From Nocardioides exalbidus (GTDB lineage Bacteria; Actinomycetota; Actinomycetes; Propionibacteriales; Nocardioidaceae): a stretch of DNA of 64,000 nt. Position 1 is the stretch's first letter. The number at the start of each line of letters is the position of its first letter. The stretch lies in the NCBI RefSeq assembly GCF_900105585.1, contig NZ_FNRT01000002.1:1922001-1986000 (forward strand), in the 5' to 3' direction. The notes under the pieces were generated by a model. That model saw only the letters and a program-made list of their open reading frames with translations. It searched no databases and was not told where the DNA came from. Below, in pieces: positions 15,885 through 25,132 of this stretch. A program made the position numbers and the translations under genes.

Positions 15885-16630
15885 GCGATCCCTTCGACTT
15901 CAGCGGCCGGGTGGCCCTCGTGACCGGGGCCGCACGCGGCATCGGCGCGGCCGTCGCCCAGCGGCTCATCGACCGCGGCGCCACCGTCGCCCTGGCCGAC
16001 GTCACTCCCGCGGACGAGTGGGAGCACGAGCTCGGCCTCAGCGGGCCGCACTCGCGGCACCGGGTCGACGTACGCGACACCGCCTCGTGCGAGGCGATGG
16101 TGGCCGAGGTCGTGGCCGCCCACGGACGCATCGACCACCTCGTCAACAACGCCGGCATCGTGCGACGCGGGTCGGCCGCCGAGATGAGCGAGGAGGACTT
16201 CCAGCTGGTCCTCGACGTCAACCTCACCGGCACCTTCCGGGTCAGCGTCGCCGCCCGCGAGGCGCTCGTCGCCACGCAGGGCAGCGTCGTCAACCTGGGC
16301 TCGACCAACGGCCACGTCGCCGTGAGGAACAGCGTCGGCTACTGCGTCAGCAAGGCCGGGGTCATGCACCTCGCCCGCGTCCTGGCCCTCGAGTGGGCCG
16401 AGGACGGCATCCGCGTCAACGCCGTCGGCCCGACCATCGTGCCGACCGCGATGACCACCGACGTCCGGGCCGACGAGGCCTACATGGACGACAAGATGGC
16501 CAGCATCCCTGCCGGCCGGATGGCGACCGCCGACGACGTCGCCCACACCGTGACCTACCTCCTCAGCCCTGCCGCAGCGATGGTGACCGGCCAGACGGTC
16601 TTCGTCGACGGAGGGGTGACGATCCAGTGA
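15881..16630 (+). CDS. SDR-family dehydrogenase
   Basis: A 249-aa short-chain dehydrogenase with TGAARGIG at the cofactor site, NNAG after beta-4, a catalytic Ser in LGSTNG, YCVSK as the Tyr-Lys pair, and the C-terminal GQTVFVDGG. The residue after beta-2 is an Asp (LADVTP), which favours NAD(H). Probably an alcohol/keto interconversion in the pathway. It is coupled to the permease (ATGA) and to the M20-like gene. Confidence 0.88.
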   Translation: MSDPFDFSGRVALVTGAARGIGAAVAQRLIDRGATVALADVTPADEWEHELGLSGPHSRHRVDVRDTASCEAMVAEVVAAHGRIDHLVNNAGIVRRGSAAEMSEEDFQLVLDVNLTGTFRVSVAAREALVATQGSVVNLGSTNGHVAVRNSVGYCVSKAGVMHLARVLALEWAEDGIRVNAVGPTIVPTAMTTDVRADEAYMDDKMASIPAGRMATADDVAHTVTYLLSPAAAMVTGQTVFVDGGVTIQ

Positions 16631-16641
16631 CAGGAGCACCC

Positions 16642-18057
16642 GTGCCCAGCACCGAGCCCACCAGCACGCCCGTCAGCAGCGCCGACCTCGAGGCGGTCTA
16701 CGCCGCCGTCGACGCGCACCTCGACGAGTTCGTCGTCGAGCTCCAGGAGCTGTGCCGCTTCGTCAGCAAGCGCGAGGAGGTCGAGCAGATGCAGGCCACC
16801 GCCGACTTCATCGCCGGCTCGCTCGAGCGCTGGGGCGGCACGTCGCAGGTCGTGCCATGGGAGAAGTCCCATCCCTACGTCATCGGCGAGGTCGCCGGCG
16901 GCCCGGCGCGGCTGCTGCACTTCACCCACTACGACGTCGCGGTCGAGCCGACCGGTGACGACTCCGAGTGGATCGTCCCGCCCTACTCCGGCGAGGTCGT
17001 CGACGGCCGGGTCTACGCCCGGGGCGTCGCCGACGACAAGGGCGCGATCATGTCGCGCATCCACGCCGCCGCTGCGTGGAAGCTCGCCGGCCTGGAGCCG
17101 CCGGTCACCAGCCGCTACATCGTCGAGGGCAAGCAGTGGCTGCACAGCCCCGGCCTCGCGAGCTTCGTCGCCGCGCACCGCGAGCAGCTCGACGCCGACG
17201 CCGCGCTGTGGGAGAACTCCTGGCTCGACAACGACGGGCGCCTGCTGCTCAAGCTCTCCGAGAAGGGCGTGCTCTACCTCCGCCTCTCGGTGCGCACCAT
17301 CAGCCGTGACCTGACCAGCCAGAACACCGCCCTGCTGCACTCGGCCACCACGCGCCTGATCGGCGCGCTCGCGGCGCTCCAGGACGACGACGGCGACTGC
17401 CGCGTGCCCGGCTTCGACGAGGGCGTCGAGGAGATGAGCCCGCGGGTGCAGGAGCTGGTCGAGGCGCTGCCCTTCGACGTCGACTTCCTGCACCGCCGCG
17501 CCGGCGTGGACTCGTTCCGCCACGGTGAGGACGCCCAGGCCGCCGCGGCCGCGATCCGCGTACGTCCCACGCTGACGATCGCGGGCATCGAGGGCGGCGA
17601 CATGACGGACGACGTCACCCTCGGCATCCCGGCCACCGCCACCGCCAAGATCGAGATCCGGATGGTCGCCGGGCAGCAGCCGGAGACGGTGCTCGCGGCG
17701 GTCGAGAAGCACCTCGTCGCCGAGGGCTTCGGCGACGTCGTGGTCGAGGTGATGGCGCAGAGCATCCCCAACCGCACCGACCCCGACCACCCGTTCGTCG
17801 GCCTGGTCGCCGACGCCGCGCGCGAGGTCTACGGCACCGAGCCGCTCATCGAGCCCTACACGCAGTGGATCGGCAACCAGGGCGTCCTCGCCGGCCTCCC
17901 GATCGTCGGCGTCGGCGTCTCGCGCGCCGACTCGGGCGTCGACGGACCGAACGAGAACATCCGGATCGACGACTACCGCAACGGCATCCGCCACGTCATC
18001 GCGGTCATGGCCGCCATGTCCGCCGAGGTCGCGTCGGAAGGAGCGGGCCAGCAGTGA
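16642..18057 (+). CDS. M20-family metallohydrolase homologue with an altered active site
   Basis: A 471-aa protein with the M20/DapE/carnosinase fold. The metal motif H96-x-D98 (HYD) and the bridging D132 (DDK) are present. The catalytic pair EE in EGxEExGS is Q165-W166 (VEGKQWLHSP), the next Asp ligand region reads ALWENSW, the usual DLHSG reads DLTSQ, and the final His before PNE is D434 (GVDGPNENI). Normal di-zinc peptidase chemistry is therefore doubtful; it may be a changed hydrolase or a non-catalytic protein. The GTG at 16642 is chosen for its AGGAG; a GTG at 16627 overlapping the SDR stop is possible. Confidence 0.8.
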   Translation: MPSTEPTSTPVSSADLEAVYAAVDAHLDEFVVELQELCRFVSKREEVEQMQATADFIAGSLERWGGTSQVVPWEKSHPYVIGEVAGGPARLLHFTHYDVAVEPTGDDSEWIVPPYSGEVVDGRVYARGVADDKGAIMSRIHAAAAWKLAGLEPPVTSRYIVEGKQWLHSPGLASFVAAHREQLDADAALWENSWLDNDGRLLLKLSEKGVLYLRLSVRTISRDLTSQNTALLHSATTRLIGALAALQDDDGDCRVPGFDEGVEEMSPRVQELVEALPFDVDFLHRRAGVDSFRHGEDAQAAAAAIRVRPTLTIAGIEGGDMTDDVTLGIPATATAKIEIRMVAGQQPETVLAAVEKHLVAEGFGDVVVEVMAQSIPNRTDPDHPFVGLVADAAREVYGTEPLIEPYTQWIGNQGVLAGLPIVGVGVSRADSGVDGPNENIRIDDYRNGIRHVIAVMAAMSAEVASEGAGQQ

Positions 18058-18887
18058 AGAACCTCGTCGGTCCCTCCGACCGCTCCTACGTCCGCCTCCC
18101 GTGGGGCCAGGTCCACCTGCGCTCCGCCGGCGACCCGGACGACCCGGCGCTGGTGATCCTCCACCAGTCGCCGCTGTCGTCGGCGACCTACGAGGCGGTC
18201 CTCCCGGGCCTCGCCGCCCGCGGCCTCCACGTCGTCGCGCCGGACACCCCGGGGTTCGGCATGTCCGACCCGACGCCGGGGCAGTGGAGCATCCCGGACT
18301 ACGCCGCCGGTGTCCGGGCGCTGCTCGACGAGCTCGGCCTCGAGCGGGTCGTCCTGCTCGGCCAGCACACCGGCGCGGTGGTCGCGACGGAGGTCGCGAT
18401 CCAGGAGCCGGCCCGCGTCCTCGGCCTGATCCACCAGGGCCTGCCGCTCTACTCCGACGAGGAGCGCGCCACCAAGAAGGCCGGCTACGCGCCGGGCTAC
18501 GAGCCCGCGCTCGACGGCTCGCACCTGGCCGTCATCTGGGACCGGGTCCGGGGGCTCTACCCCGATCTCGCCGTCGACGAGGTCGACCGGCAGGTGCTGG
18601 AGTACCTCGCCACCGGACCCGACTACGGCACGGCATACCGCGCGGTCTTCGACCACCGCATCGACGTCGACGCGCTGCGTGACGTGCCCACCGCGCTGGT
18701 CCACGGCGAGCGCGACCTGGTCCACCGCTTCACCGACCAGGTCACCGCGGCGATGCCGTGGGCCGAGCTGGTGCTCGTGCCCGGCACCGACTTCCCGATG
18801 GACGAGCACCCGACCGATCTCGTCGACGCGGTCGCGACCCGCGCCCTGTCCTTCCACCAGGTCCCGACGACGGAGATGTCCGCATGA
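18054..18887 (+). CDS. Alpha/beta-hydrolase-fold protein with His at the nucleophile elbow
   Basis: A 277-aa MhpC-like alpha/beta-hydrolase. The oxyanion strand is VILHQSPLSS, and PDTPGFGMSDP follows as in epoxide hydrolase and dehalogenase relatives. The nucleophile elbow reads L-G-Q-H105-T-G instead of GxSxG or GxDxG, and the usual catalytic His position reads GTDFP (D246). The acid D221 (GERD) is retained. Hydrolysis by a Ser or Asp nucleophile is thus not expected; a lyase-like or cofactor-free reaction is possible. It overlaps the M20-like gene (GTGA) and the OsmC gene (ATGA). Confidence 0.8.
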   Translation: MKNLVGPSDRSYVRLPWGQVHLRSAGDPDDPALVILHQSPLSSATYEAVLPGLAARGLHVVAPDTPGFGMSDPTPGQWSIPDYAAGVRALLDELGLERVVLLGQHTGAVVATEVAIQEPARVLGLIHQGLPLYSDEERATKKAGYAPGYEPALDGSHLAVIWDRVRGLYPDLAVDEVDRQVLEYLATGPDYGTAYRAVFDHRIDVDALRDVPTALVHGERDLVHRFTDQVTAAMPWAELVLVPGTDFPMDEHPTDLVDAVATRALSFHQVPTTEMSA

Positions 18888-19324
18888 GCGCAGTGTCCGA
18901 GTCAGGGGCGAAGGTCCTCTACACCGCGAGCGTCGACGTCACCGGCGGCCGGGGTGGGCGGGCGACCTCCAGCACCGGATCGCTGGAGCTCGACCTGACC
19001 AGGCCCGCCCAGCGCGGCACCGGCGGCACCGACCCCGAGGAGCTCTTCGCGGCCGGCTACGCCGCCTGCTTCGACAGTGCGCTGCAGGTGGTCAGCCGGC
19101 GCGAGAAGGTCACCGTCGGCCCGACCACGACGACCGCGGCGGTGTCGCTGTGCACCGACGAGGACGACGTCTACTCGATCGCCGTCGAGCTGACGGTCAC
19201 CGCGCCCGAGTGCGACCAGGACACCCTCGACGAGCTCCTCGAGCTGACCGACCAGACCTGCCCGTACTCCCGCGCCATCCGTGGGAACGTGCCAGTCGTG
19301 ATCACGGGACTGGGACGCCGATGA
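18884..19324 (+). CDS. OsmC/Ohr-family protein
   Basis: A 146-aa peroxiredoxin-like protein with the two family cysteines, one in AACFDSAL (about residue 64) and one in TCPYSRA (about residue 126). The N-terminus (YTASVDVTGGRGG) and size fit the Ohr branch, which reduces organic hydroperoxides with lipoyl or thiol partners. In this gene run it may detoxify peroxides formed by the flavoenzyme, or act on a pathway electrophile; that is inference. Confidence 0.87.
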   Translation: MSAVSESGAKVLYTASVDVTGGRGGRATSSTGSLELDLTRPAQRGTGGTDPEELFAAGYAACFDSALQVVSRREKVTVGPTTTTAAVSLCTDEDDVYSIAVELTVTAPECDQDTLDELLELTDQTCPYSRAIRGNVPVVITGLGRR

Positions 19325-19335
19325 AGGGGGACGGG

Positions 19336-20154
19336 ATGACCGAGGAGCAGCTGGAGAAGGCGTCCGAGAGCAAGTCGGGGCTGCTGCGCGCCCTGTCGGT
19401 GCTCAGCCTGATCTCGGACCGGTCGCCCGAGACGCTCGGCGTCTCCACGATCGCCCGCGAGCTCGACCTGCCCAAGGCCGTCGCGCACCGCATCCTCAAG
19501 GAGTTCACCGCGGCGTCGTTCCTGGTGTTCGACGACCGCACCAAGCAGTACCGCCTCGGCCCCGACGCACTGGCCGTCGGCATGGCGGCCCTGCGCTCGC
19601 TCGACGTGCCCCGCATCGCCCGCCCACACCTCCAGTCGCTGGTCACCGAGACCAAGGAGACCGCCACCCTGTCGGTGCGCAACGGCTGGTCGCGCGTCTA
19701 CGTCGACCAGATCCTCTCGCCCCACGAGATCAGGATGGCCATCTCCCTCGGCACCACCCACCCGCTCCACGCCGGCTCGTCGTCGAAGGCGATCCTGGCC
19801 CACCTCGGCGACGCCGAGGTGGAGGAGTACCTCGAGCTCTCGCGGCTCGAGCGGGTCACGTCGTCGACCATCACCGACGTCGGTGCGCTGCGCACCGAGC
19901 TCGACCGCGTGCGCGAGACGGGGTACGCCGTCAGCCTCGGTGAGCGCCAGGCCGGAGCCGGCAGCGTCGCCGCCCCCGTCCACCGGGCCTCCGGCGAGGT
20001 CTTCGGCTCGATCTCCCTGTGCGGCCCGCGCGACCGCTTCGACGCGGAGGCGTGCGAGCGCTACGGCGCCCTCGTCGCCGCCACCGCGGCGCAGATCAGC
20101 AAGGAGCTCGGCCACCGGGCCTCCGGCTCGACCAGCGGGGGAGTGGCGTCATGA
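19336..20154 (+). CDS. IclR-family transcriptional regulator
   Basis: A 272-aa regulator. The N-terminal winged helix is ALSVLSLISDRSPETLGVSTIARELDLPKAVAHRILKEF and the C-terminal effector domain ends with SISLCGP. IclR proteins often repress catabolic operons until a pathway intermediate binds. It is encoded inside the run rather than divergent from it, so autoregulation is expected. The best candidate sites are the two GTTCGG-N5-CCGAAC dyads before 8981. The ATG at 19336 has AGGGGG at good spacing; an ATG at 19321 overlapping the OsmC stop is also possible. Confidence 0.9.
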   Translation: MTEEQLEKASESKSGLLRALSVLSLISDRSPETLGVSTIARELDLPKAVAHRILKEFTAASFLVFDDRTKQYRLGPDALAVGMAALRSLDVPRIARPHLQSLVTETKETATLSVRNGWSRVYVDQILSPHEIRMAISLGTTHPLHAGSSSKAILAHLGDAEVEEYLELSRLERVTSSTITDVGALRTELDRVRETGYAVSLGERQAGAGSVAAPVHRASGEVFGSISLCGPRDRFDAEACERYGALVAATAAQISKELGHRASGSTSGGVAS

Positions 20155-21341
20155 CCGGGCCCCTGGACGGCATCCGCGTCCTCGACGTCTCCACGATCCT
20201 CGCCGGGCCGCTGGCCTGCCAGGTGCTCGGCGACTACGGCGCCGACGTGGTCAAGGTCGAGCACCCCCGTGCCGGCGACAGCATGCGTGGCCACGGCCCG
20301 GTCAAGGACGGGGTGTCGCTGTGGTGGAAGGAGATCTCCCGCAACAAGCGCACCGTCGCCATCGACCTCGGCAAGCCCGAGGGCGCCGAGCTGCTGGTCC
20401 GGCTCGCGACGGACGCCGACGTGCTGGTGGAGAACTTCCGCCCGGGCACGTTCGAGCGCTGGGGCCTCTCGCCCGAGGTGCTGCTGGAGGCCAACCCGCG
20501 GCTGGTGCTGCTCCGGGTGAGCGGCTTCGGCCAGACCGGGCCCTACTCCCGGCGTCCCGGGTTCGGCACCCTCGCGGAGGCGATGAGCGGCTTCGCGCAC
20601 CTCACCGGCGAGCCCGACGGCCCGCCGACCCTGCCCGCCTTCGGCCTCGCCGACAGCATCGCCGGCATCGCCGCCTCGTCGGCGGTCAGCATGGCCCTGC
20701 TCGCCCGCGAGCGCACCGGCCGCGGCCAGGTCATCGACATGAGCCTGCTCGCGCCGATCATGACCGCGGTCGGCCCCGGCCCCATGGCCTACCAGCAGAC
20801 CGGCGCCGTCGGCATGCGGCAGGGCAACCGCTCGGTCAACAACAGCCCGCGCAACACCTATCGCACCAAGGACGACCACTGGGTCGCGATCTCGACGAGC
20901 GCGCAGGCCATCGCCGAGCGCGTGCTGACCCTGGTCGGCCACCCCGAGGTGCTCGACGAGCCGTGGTTCGCCAGCGGCCGTGACCGGGCGCAGCACGCCG
21001 ACCTGCTCGACGGCTACGTCGGTGGCTGGATCGCCGAGCGGACCCGCGACGAGGTCGTCGACGCCTTCACCGAGGCCGGCGCCGCCGTCGCCCCGGTCTA
21101 CGACGCCCGCGACATCTACGAGGACGAGCACGTCCGGGCCGTCGGGATGATCACGCACGTCGACGACGACGAGCTCGGCGAGCTCGCGATGCACGACGTG
21201 ATGTGGGGGATGTCCGAGACCCCCGGAGAGATCCGCTTCACCGGACGCGCCCTCGGCGAGGACACCGACACGGTGCTCGCCGAGGCAGGAGTGACCACGA
21301 CCGAGCTCGCTGAGCTGCGGTCCCGCGGGGTCGTCGCGTGA
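20151..21341 (+). CDS. CaiB/BaiF (class III) CoA-transferase
   Basis: A 396-aa class III CoA-transferase. The N-terminus GIRVLDVSTILAGPLACQVLGDYGADVVKVE is the family hallmark, and the catalytic Asp is D168 in AFGLADSIAG, matching Asp169 of formyl-CoA transferase. It transfers CoA between carboxylic acids, typically from succinyl-CoA to a branched dicarboxylate such as itaconate, mesaconate or citramalate. With the CitE-like lyase downstream it suggests CoA activation before C-C cleavage. It overlaps the IclR stop (ATGA). Confidence 0.9.
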   Translation: MTGPLDGIRVLDVSTILAGPLACQVLGDYGADVVKVEHPRAGDSMRGHGPVKDGVSLWWKEISRNKRTVAIDLGKPEGAELLVRLATDADVLVENFRPGTFERWGLSPEVLLEANPRLVLLRVSGFGQTGPYSRRPGFGTLAEAMSGFAHLTGEPDGPPTLPAFGLADSIAGIAASSAVSMALLARERTGRGQVIDMSLLAPIMTAVGPGPMAYQQTGAVGMRQGNRSVNNSPRNTYRTKDDHWVAISTSAQAIAERVLTLVGHPEVLDEPWFASGRDRAQHADLLDGYVGGWIAERTRDEVVDAFTEAGAAVAPVYDARDIYEDEHVRAVGMITHVDDDELGELAMHDVMWGMSETPGEIRFTGRALGEDTDTVLAEAGVTTTELAELRSRGVVA

Positions 21342-21370
21342 GCGCGACCCAGACCAAGGAACGGACTGAC

Positions 21371-22216
21371 ATGGCGACCACCCCAGCCCTCCGCACCCCC
21401 GACGCGCTGCTGACCGCGGTGCTCGAGGGCGTGCAGATCCACGACCTGGGCCGACCGCTCAGCATCGGCATGCCGCAGTCGCCCAACCACCCGGCGTACT
21501 GGCACTCCCTGCCCCGTCGCCACGGCGACATGGTGCGCGCCGACGGTGGCTCGGCCGCCAACGACCTCATCTCGATGGGCACCCACGTGGGCACCCACAT
21601 CGACGCGCTCGCCCACGTCTCGCAGGACGGCAGGCTGCACGGCGGCGCCGACGCCTTCGAGGCCGGCATCGGCGGGAAGTACATGGACCACGGCGTCCAC
21701 ACGATCGAGCCGATGGTGCGCCGCGGCGTGCTGCTCGACGTCGGCTCCGCCCACGGTCCGGAGGGCTGCGCGGCGGGGCACGAGATCACCGTCGCCGAGC
21801 TCGAGGAGGCCGTCGAGCGCCAGGGCACCGAGGTGCGCGCCGGCGACGTCGTGCTCATCCGCAGCGGTTGGGGCCGCCACTTCGCCGACCCGGACCCGTC
21901 CGTCTACCGCGGCGCGGCCAGCGGCGTCCCCGGCGTCAGCGAGGCCGGCGCGACCTGGCTCGCCGACCGCCACGTGCACGCCGTCGGCGCCGACACCATC
22001 GCCTTCGAGTGCCTCAGGCCCGGCGCCGGCCACGGCCACCTGCCGGCCCACCGCGTGCTGCTGGTGGAGGGCGGGATCTACATCATCGAGGCGCTCGACC
22101 TCGACGGCGTCGCGGCTGCCGGCGCGCACGAGTTCACCTTCGTGCTGTCGCCGCTCCCGCTCGTCGGCGCCACCGGCTCGCCGGTGCGCCCCCTGGCGGT
22201 GGTCTCCGGTGCCTGA
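21371..22216 (+). CDS. Cyclase-family metal-dependent hydrolase (kynurenine formamidase-like)
   Basis: A 281-aa cyclase/KynB-superfamily protein with the metal motif MGTHVGTHIDALAH (H72, H76, D78), preceded by IHDLGRPLSIGMPQSP, and a second conserved stretch PGVSEAGATWLADRHVHAVGADT. Members open amide or enol-lactone bonds (KynB, isatin hydrolase). It may hydrolyse a ring or formyl amide in the pathway. A GTG at 21338 overlapping the CoA-transferase stop would add 11 residues; the ATG at 21371 with AAGGA upstream is preferred. Confidence 0.85.
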   Translation: MATTPALRTPDALLTAVLEGVQIHDLGRPLSIGMPQSPNHPAYWHSLPRRHGDMVRADGGSAANDLISMGTHVGTHIDALAHVSQDGRLHGGADAFEAGIGGKYMDHGVHTIEPMVRRGVLLDVGSAHGPEGCAAGHEITVAELEEAVERQGTEVRAGDVVLIRSGWGRHFADPDPSVYRGAASGVPGVSEAGATWLADRHVHAVGADTIAFECLRPGAGHGHLPAHRVLLVEGGIYIIEALDLDGVAAAGAHEFTFVLSPLPLVGATGSPVRPLAVVSGA

Positions 22217-23642
22217 TCGCGAGCAGACCCTCGCCCAGCAGCTCGCCGCGTGGGCCGACCAGGTGCGGCTCAAGGGCGCGCCCGACGAGGTCCGCGCCAG
22301 CGTCCGCCAGCGGGTCCTCGACGTGCTCGGCCTCTGCGTCGCCGCGCAGCCGCTCGAGACCAGCGCCGCCGCGCTCGACCTCGTCGCGTCGCAGGGCGGC
22401 ACCGCCCAGGCGCACGCCCTCGGGCTCGCCGACGCCGTCCCGGCCGCGCAGGCCGCCTTCGCCAACGGCGTGCTCGCGCACTCGCTCGACTTCGACGACA
22501 CCCACCTCCCGTCGGTCCTCCACCCCAGCGCGGTCGTCGTACCCGCCGCGCTGGCCGTCGCCGAGTCGGTCGGCGCCGACGGCACCGCCCTCCTCGACGC
22601 CGTCGCCGTCGGTCTCGAGGTCGCGGTGCGGCTCGGGATGGCCGGGTACGACGAGGAGCTGGGCAACTCGGTCTACTTCGAGCACGGCCAGCACGCGACC
22701 TCCATCTGCGGCGCCATGGGGGCCGCGGTCAGCGCCGCGATGCTCATGGAGCTCTCCGACGACCTCATCACCGACGTCCTCGGCGTCACCGCGTCGATGA
22801 CGTCCGGGATCATCGAGGGCAACCGCTCCGGGGGCACCGTCAAGCGGATGCACTGCGGCTGGGCCGCGCACTCCGCCGTGATGGCCGCCGAGCTGGTCCG
22901 CCGCGGCATCACCGGACCGCCGACCGTGCTCGAGGGCCGCTTCGGCTTCTTCCAGGCCTGGCTGCACGGGGAGAACGTGCGGCTCGAGGAGGTGACCGAC
23001 GGCCTCGGCACGACCTGGGCCGTGCCCGGCATCTTCTTCAAGCCCTACCCGGCCAACCACTTCACCCACACGGCCGTCGACGCTGGCCGCCTCCTGCGCG
23101 AGGGCGGCGTGCGCCTCGACGACGTCGCTGCCATCGAGCTCGGCGTGCCGTCCGCGGTCGTCCGCACGATCGGCGAGCCGATCGAGGTGAAGCGGGCGCC
23201 GGAGACCGGCTACCAGGCCCAGTTCAGCGGCCCGTTCGCCGTCGTCGCCGGACTCGTCGGCGACGGGTCGGGCCTCGGGATGGGACTCGACGACTACTCC
23301 GACGTGCTCGCCCAGGACCCCGAGCGCCGCCGCCTGATGGCGCTCGTGACGGTGGTCGGCGACGAGGAGTGCGACGCGATCTTCCCGCACCAGTTCCCCG
23401 CCGTCGTGCGGCTCACCACCACCGACGGCACCGTCGTCGAGCAGAAGGTGCTCGCCAACCGGGGCGGGCCGCAGCGCCCGCTGTCCGACGAGGAGCTCGC
23501 CCTCAAGTTCCGGATGAACTGCGCCGGGCTGGTCGCCGACGACGTGGTCGACGACGTCCGCTCCCGTGTCCTGTCCCTCGGCGACGGCTCGTCCGTCTCC
23601 GCCCTGCTGGCCGACCTCGCGGCGGCCCTGCCCACCTCCTGA
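22209..23642 (+). CDS. MmgE/PrpD-family protein
   Basis: A 477-aa protein of the 2-methylcitrate dehydratase (PrpD) / cis-aconitate decarboxylase / iminodisuccinate epimerase superfamily. Recognisable parts are DVLGLCVAAQP, the DFDDTHLPSVLHPSAVVVPAAL core, and IIEGNRSGGTVKRMHCGWAA. It likely dehydrates, decarboxylates or epimerises a branched hydroxy-polycarboxylate. It overlaps the cyclase gene by 8 bp. Next to a CoA-transferase and a CitE-like lyase it fits a methylcitrate- or itaconate-like lower pathway. Confidence 0.88.
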   Translation: MPDREQTLAQQLAAWADQVRLKGAPDEVRASVRQRVLDVLGLCVAAQPLETSAAALDLVASQGGTAQAHALGLADAVPAAQAAFANGVLAHSLDFDDTHLPSVLHPSAVVVPAALAVAESVGADGTALLDAVAVGLEVAVRLGMAGYDEELGNSVYFEHGQHATSICGAMGAAVSAAMLMELSDDLITDVLGVTASMTSGIIEGNRSGGTVKRMHCGWAAHSAVMAAELVRRGITGPPTVLEGRFGFFQAWLHGENVRLEEVTDGLGTTWAVPGIFFKPYPANHFTHTAVDAGRLLREGGVRLDDVAAIELGVPSAVVRTIGEPIEVKRAPETGYQAQFSGPFAVVAGLVGDGSGLGMGLDDYSDVLAQDPERRRLMALVTVVGDEECDAIFPHQFPAVVRLTTTDGTVVEQKVLANRGGPQRPLSDEELALKFRMNCAGLVADDVVDDVRSRVLSLGDGSSVSALLADLAAALPTS

Positions 23643-23668
23643 CCCGCCCCTCCCGAAAGGCCATCACC

Positions 23669-25132
23669 ATGAGCACCCCCGACCTCGTCATCACCAACGC
23701 CCGGGTCGTCCACCACGACCACGCGGAGCCGCAGGACTGGGACGTCGCCGTGACCGACGGCGTCATCACCGGGGTCGGCCCGGGCCTCGACGCCTCCGGT
23801 GCGACCGTCGTCGACGCCGGCGGCAAGCTGCTCTTCCCCGGCGTCGTGGACGCCCACCAGCACTGGGGCATCTACAACGACCTGCACACCGACACCGGCA
23901 CCGAGAGCCGGGCGTGCGCGCAGGGTGGCGTGACCACCGCGCTCAACTACATGCGCACCGGGCAGTACTACCTCAACAAGGGCGGCGCCTACTCCGACTT
24001 CTTCCCCGAGGTGCTGGCCGCGTCGGAGGGCGAGGCCTACGTCGACTACGGCTTCCACCTCGCGCCGATGAGCAAGGAGCACCTCGGCGAGGTGTCCGAC
24101 CTGGTCGGCGAGCACGGCGTGACGTCGTTCAAGATCTTCATGTTCTACGGCAGCCACGGCCTGCACGGCCGCTCGACCAGCCAGAGCGACTTCCTGATGA
24201 TCCCCGAGGACGAGCGCTACGACATCGCGCACTTCGAGTTCGTGATGCGCGCGGTGCAGAAGGCCCGCCAGGACCACCCCGACCTCGCCGACGAGATCTC
24301 GCTGTCCCTGCACTGCGAGACCGCCGAGATCATGACCGCCTACACGAAGATGGTCGAGGAGGAGGGCGAGCTCACCGGCCTCGCCGCCTACAGCGCCTCG
24401 CGCCCGCAGCACTCCGAGGGCCTCGCGGTCACCATCGCGTCCTACCTCGCCCACGAGACCGAGCTGCCGACGATCAACCTGCTGCACCTGTCGTCGGCCA
24501 AGGCGATGGACGCCGCGCTGCGGATGGCCGCGACCTTCCCCGAGGTGAACTTCCGCCGCGAGGTCACCGTCGGCCACCTCCTCGCCGACATCGACACGGC
24601 CGCCAACCTCGGCGCCAAGGTCAACCCGCCGATCCGCCCGCGCGAGGACGTCGAGGCGCTCTGGGGCCACGTGCTGAAGGGCGAGGTCGACTGGGTCGTC
24701 AGCGACCACGCGTGCTGCAAGGAGGAGCTGAAGTTCGGCGAGCCGAAGGACGACGTGTTCCTCGCGAAGTCGGGCTTCGGCGGTGCCGAGTACCTGCTGG
24801 CCGGCATGGTCAGCGAGGGCGGCAAGCGCGGCCTGCCGCTGGGCGAGGTCGCCCGGATGACGTCGTACAACCCGGCGCAGCGCTTCGGCCTCCGCACCAA
24901 GGGCGCGATCGCCGTCGGGCTCGACGCCGACCTCGTGCTGGTCGACCCGACGCACACCTGGACCGTCCGTGCGGCCGAGAGCGAGTCGACCCAGGAGTAC
25001 ACGCCGTTCGAGGGCTTCGAGCTCACCGCCGCGGTCACCGACACCTACCTCCGCGGCAGCAAGGTGCTCGAGGCCGGCAAGGTCGTCGGCGAGCCGCGCG
25101 GCCAGTACCTCAAGCGCCCCACCGGCCGGTGA
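23669..25132 (+). CDS. Dihydropyrimidinase/allantoinase-like cyclic amidohydrolase
   Basis: A 487-aa amidohydrolase-superfamily enzyme with a full binuclear metal set: H63-x-H65 (DAHQH), K155 as the likely carboxylated lysine (SFKIFMFY), H215 (LHCET), H273 (LLHLSS) and D346 (SDHAC). This is the dihydropyrimidinase, hydantoinase, allantoinase and enamidase group that opens cyclic amides, imides or enamides. It is the strongest hint that the imported substrate is, or becomes, an N-heterocycle. GAAAGG lies upstream; the stop overlaps the CitE-like start. Confidence 0.9.
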   Translation: MSTPDLVITNARVVHHDHAEPQDWDVAVTDGVITGVGPGLDASGATVVDAGGKLLFPGVVDAHQHWGIYNDLHTDTGTESRACAQGGVTTALNYMRTGQYYLNKGGAYSDFFPEVLAASEGEAYVDYGFHLAPMSKEHLGEVSDLVGEHGVTSFKIFMFYGSHGLHGRSTSQSDFLMIPEDERYDIAHFEFVMRAVQKARQDHPDLADEISLSLHCETAEIMTAYTKMVEEEGELTGLAAYSASRPQHSEGLAVTIASYLAHETELPTINLLHLSSAKAMDAALRMAATFPEVNFRREVTVGHLLADIDTAANLGAKVNPPIRPREDVEALWGHVLKGEVDWVVSDHACCKEELKFGEPKDDVFLAKSGFGGAEYLLAGMVSEGGKRGLPLGEVARMTSYNPAQRFGLRTKGAIAVGLDADLVLVDPTHTWTVRAAESESTQEYTPFEGFELTAAVTDTYLRGSKVLEAGKVVGEPRGQYLKRPTGR

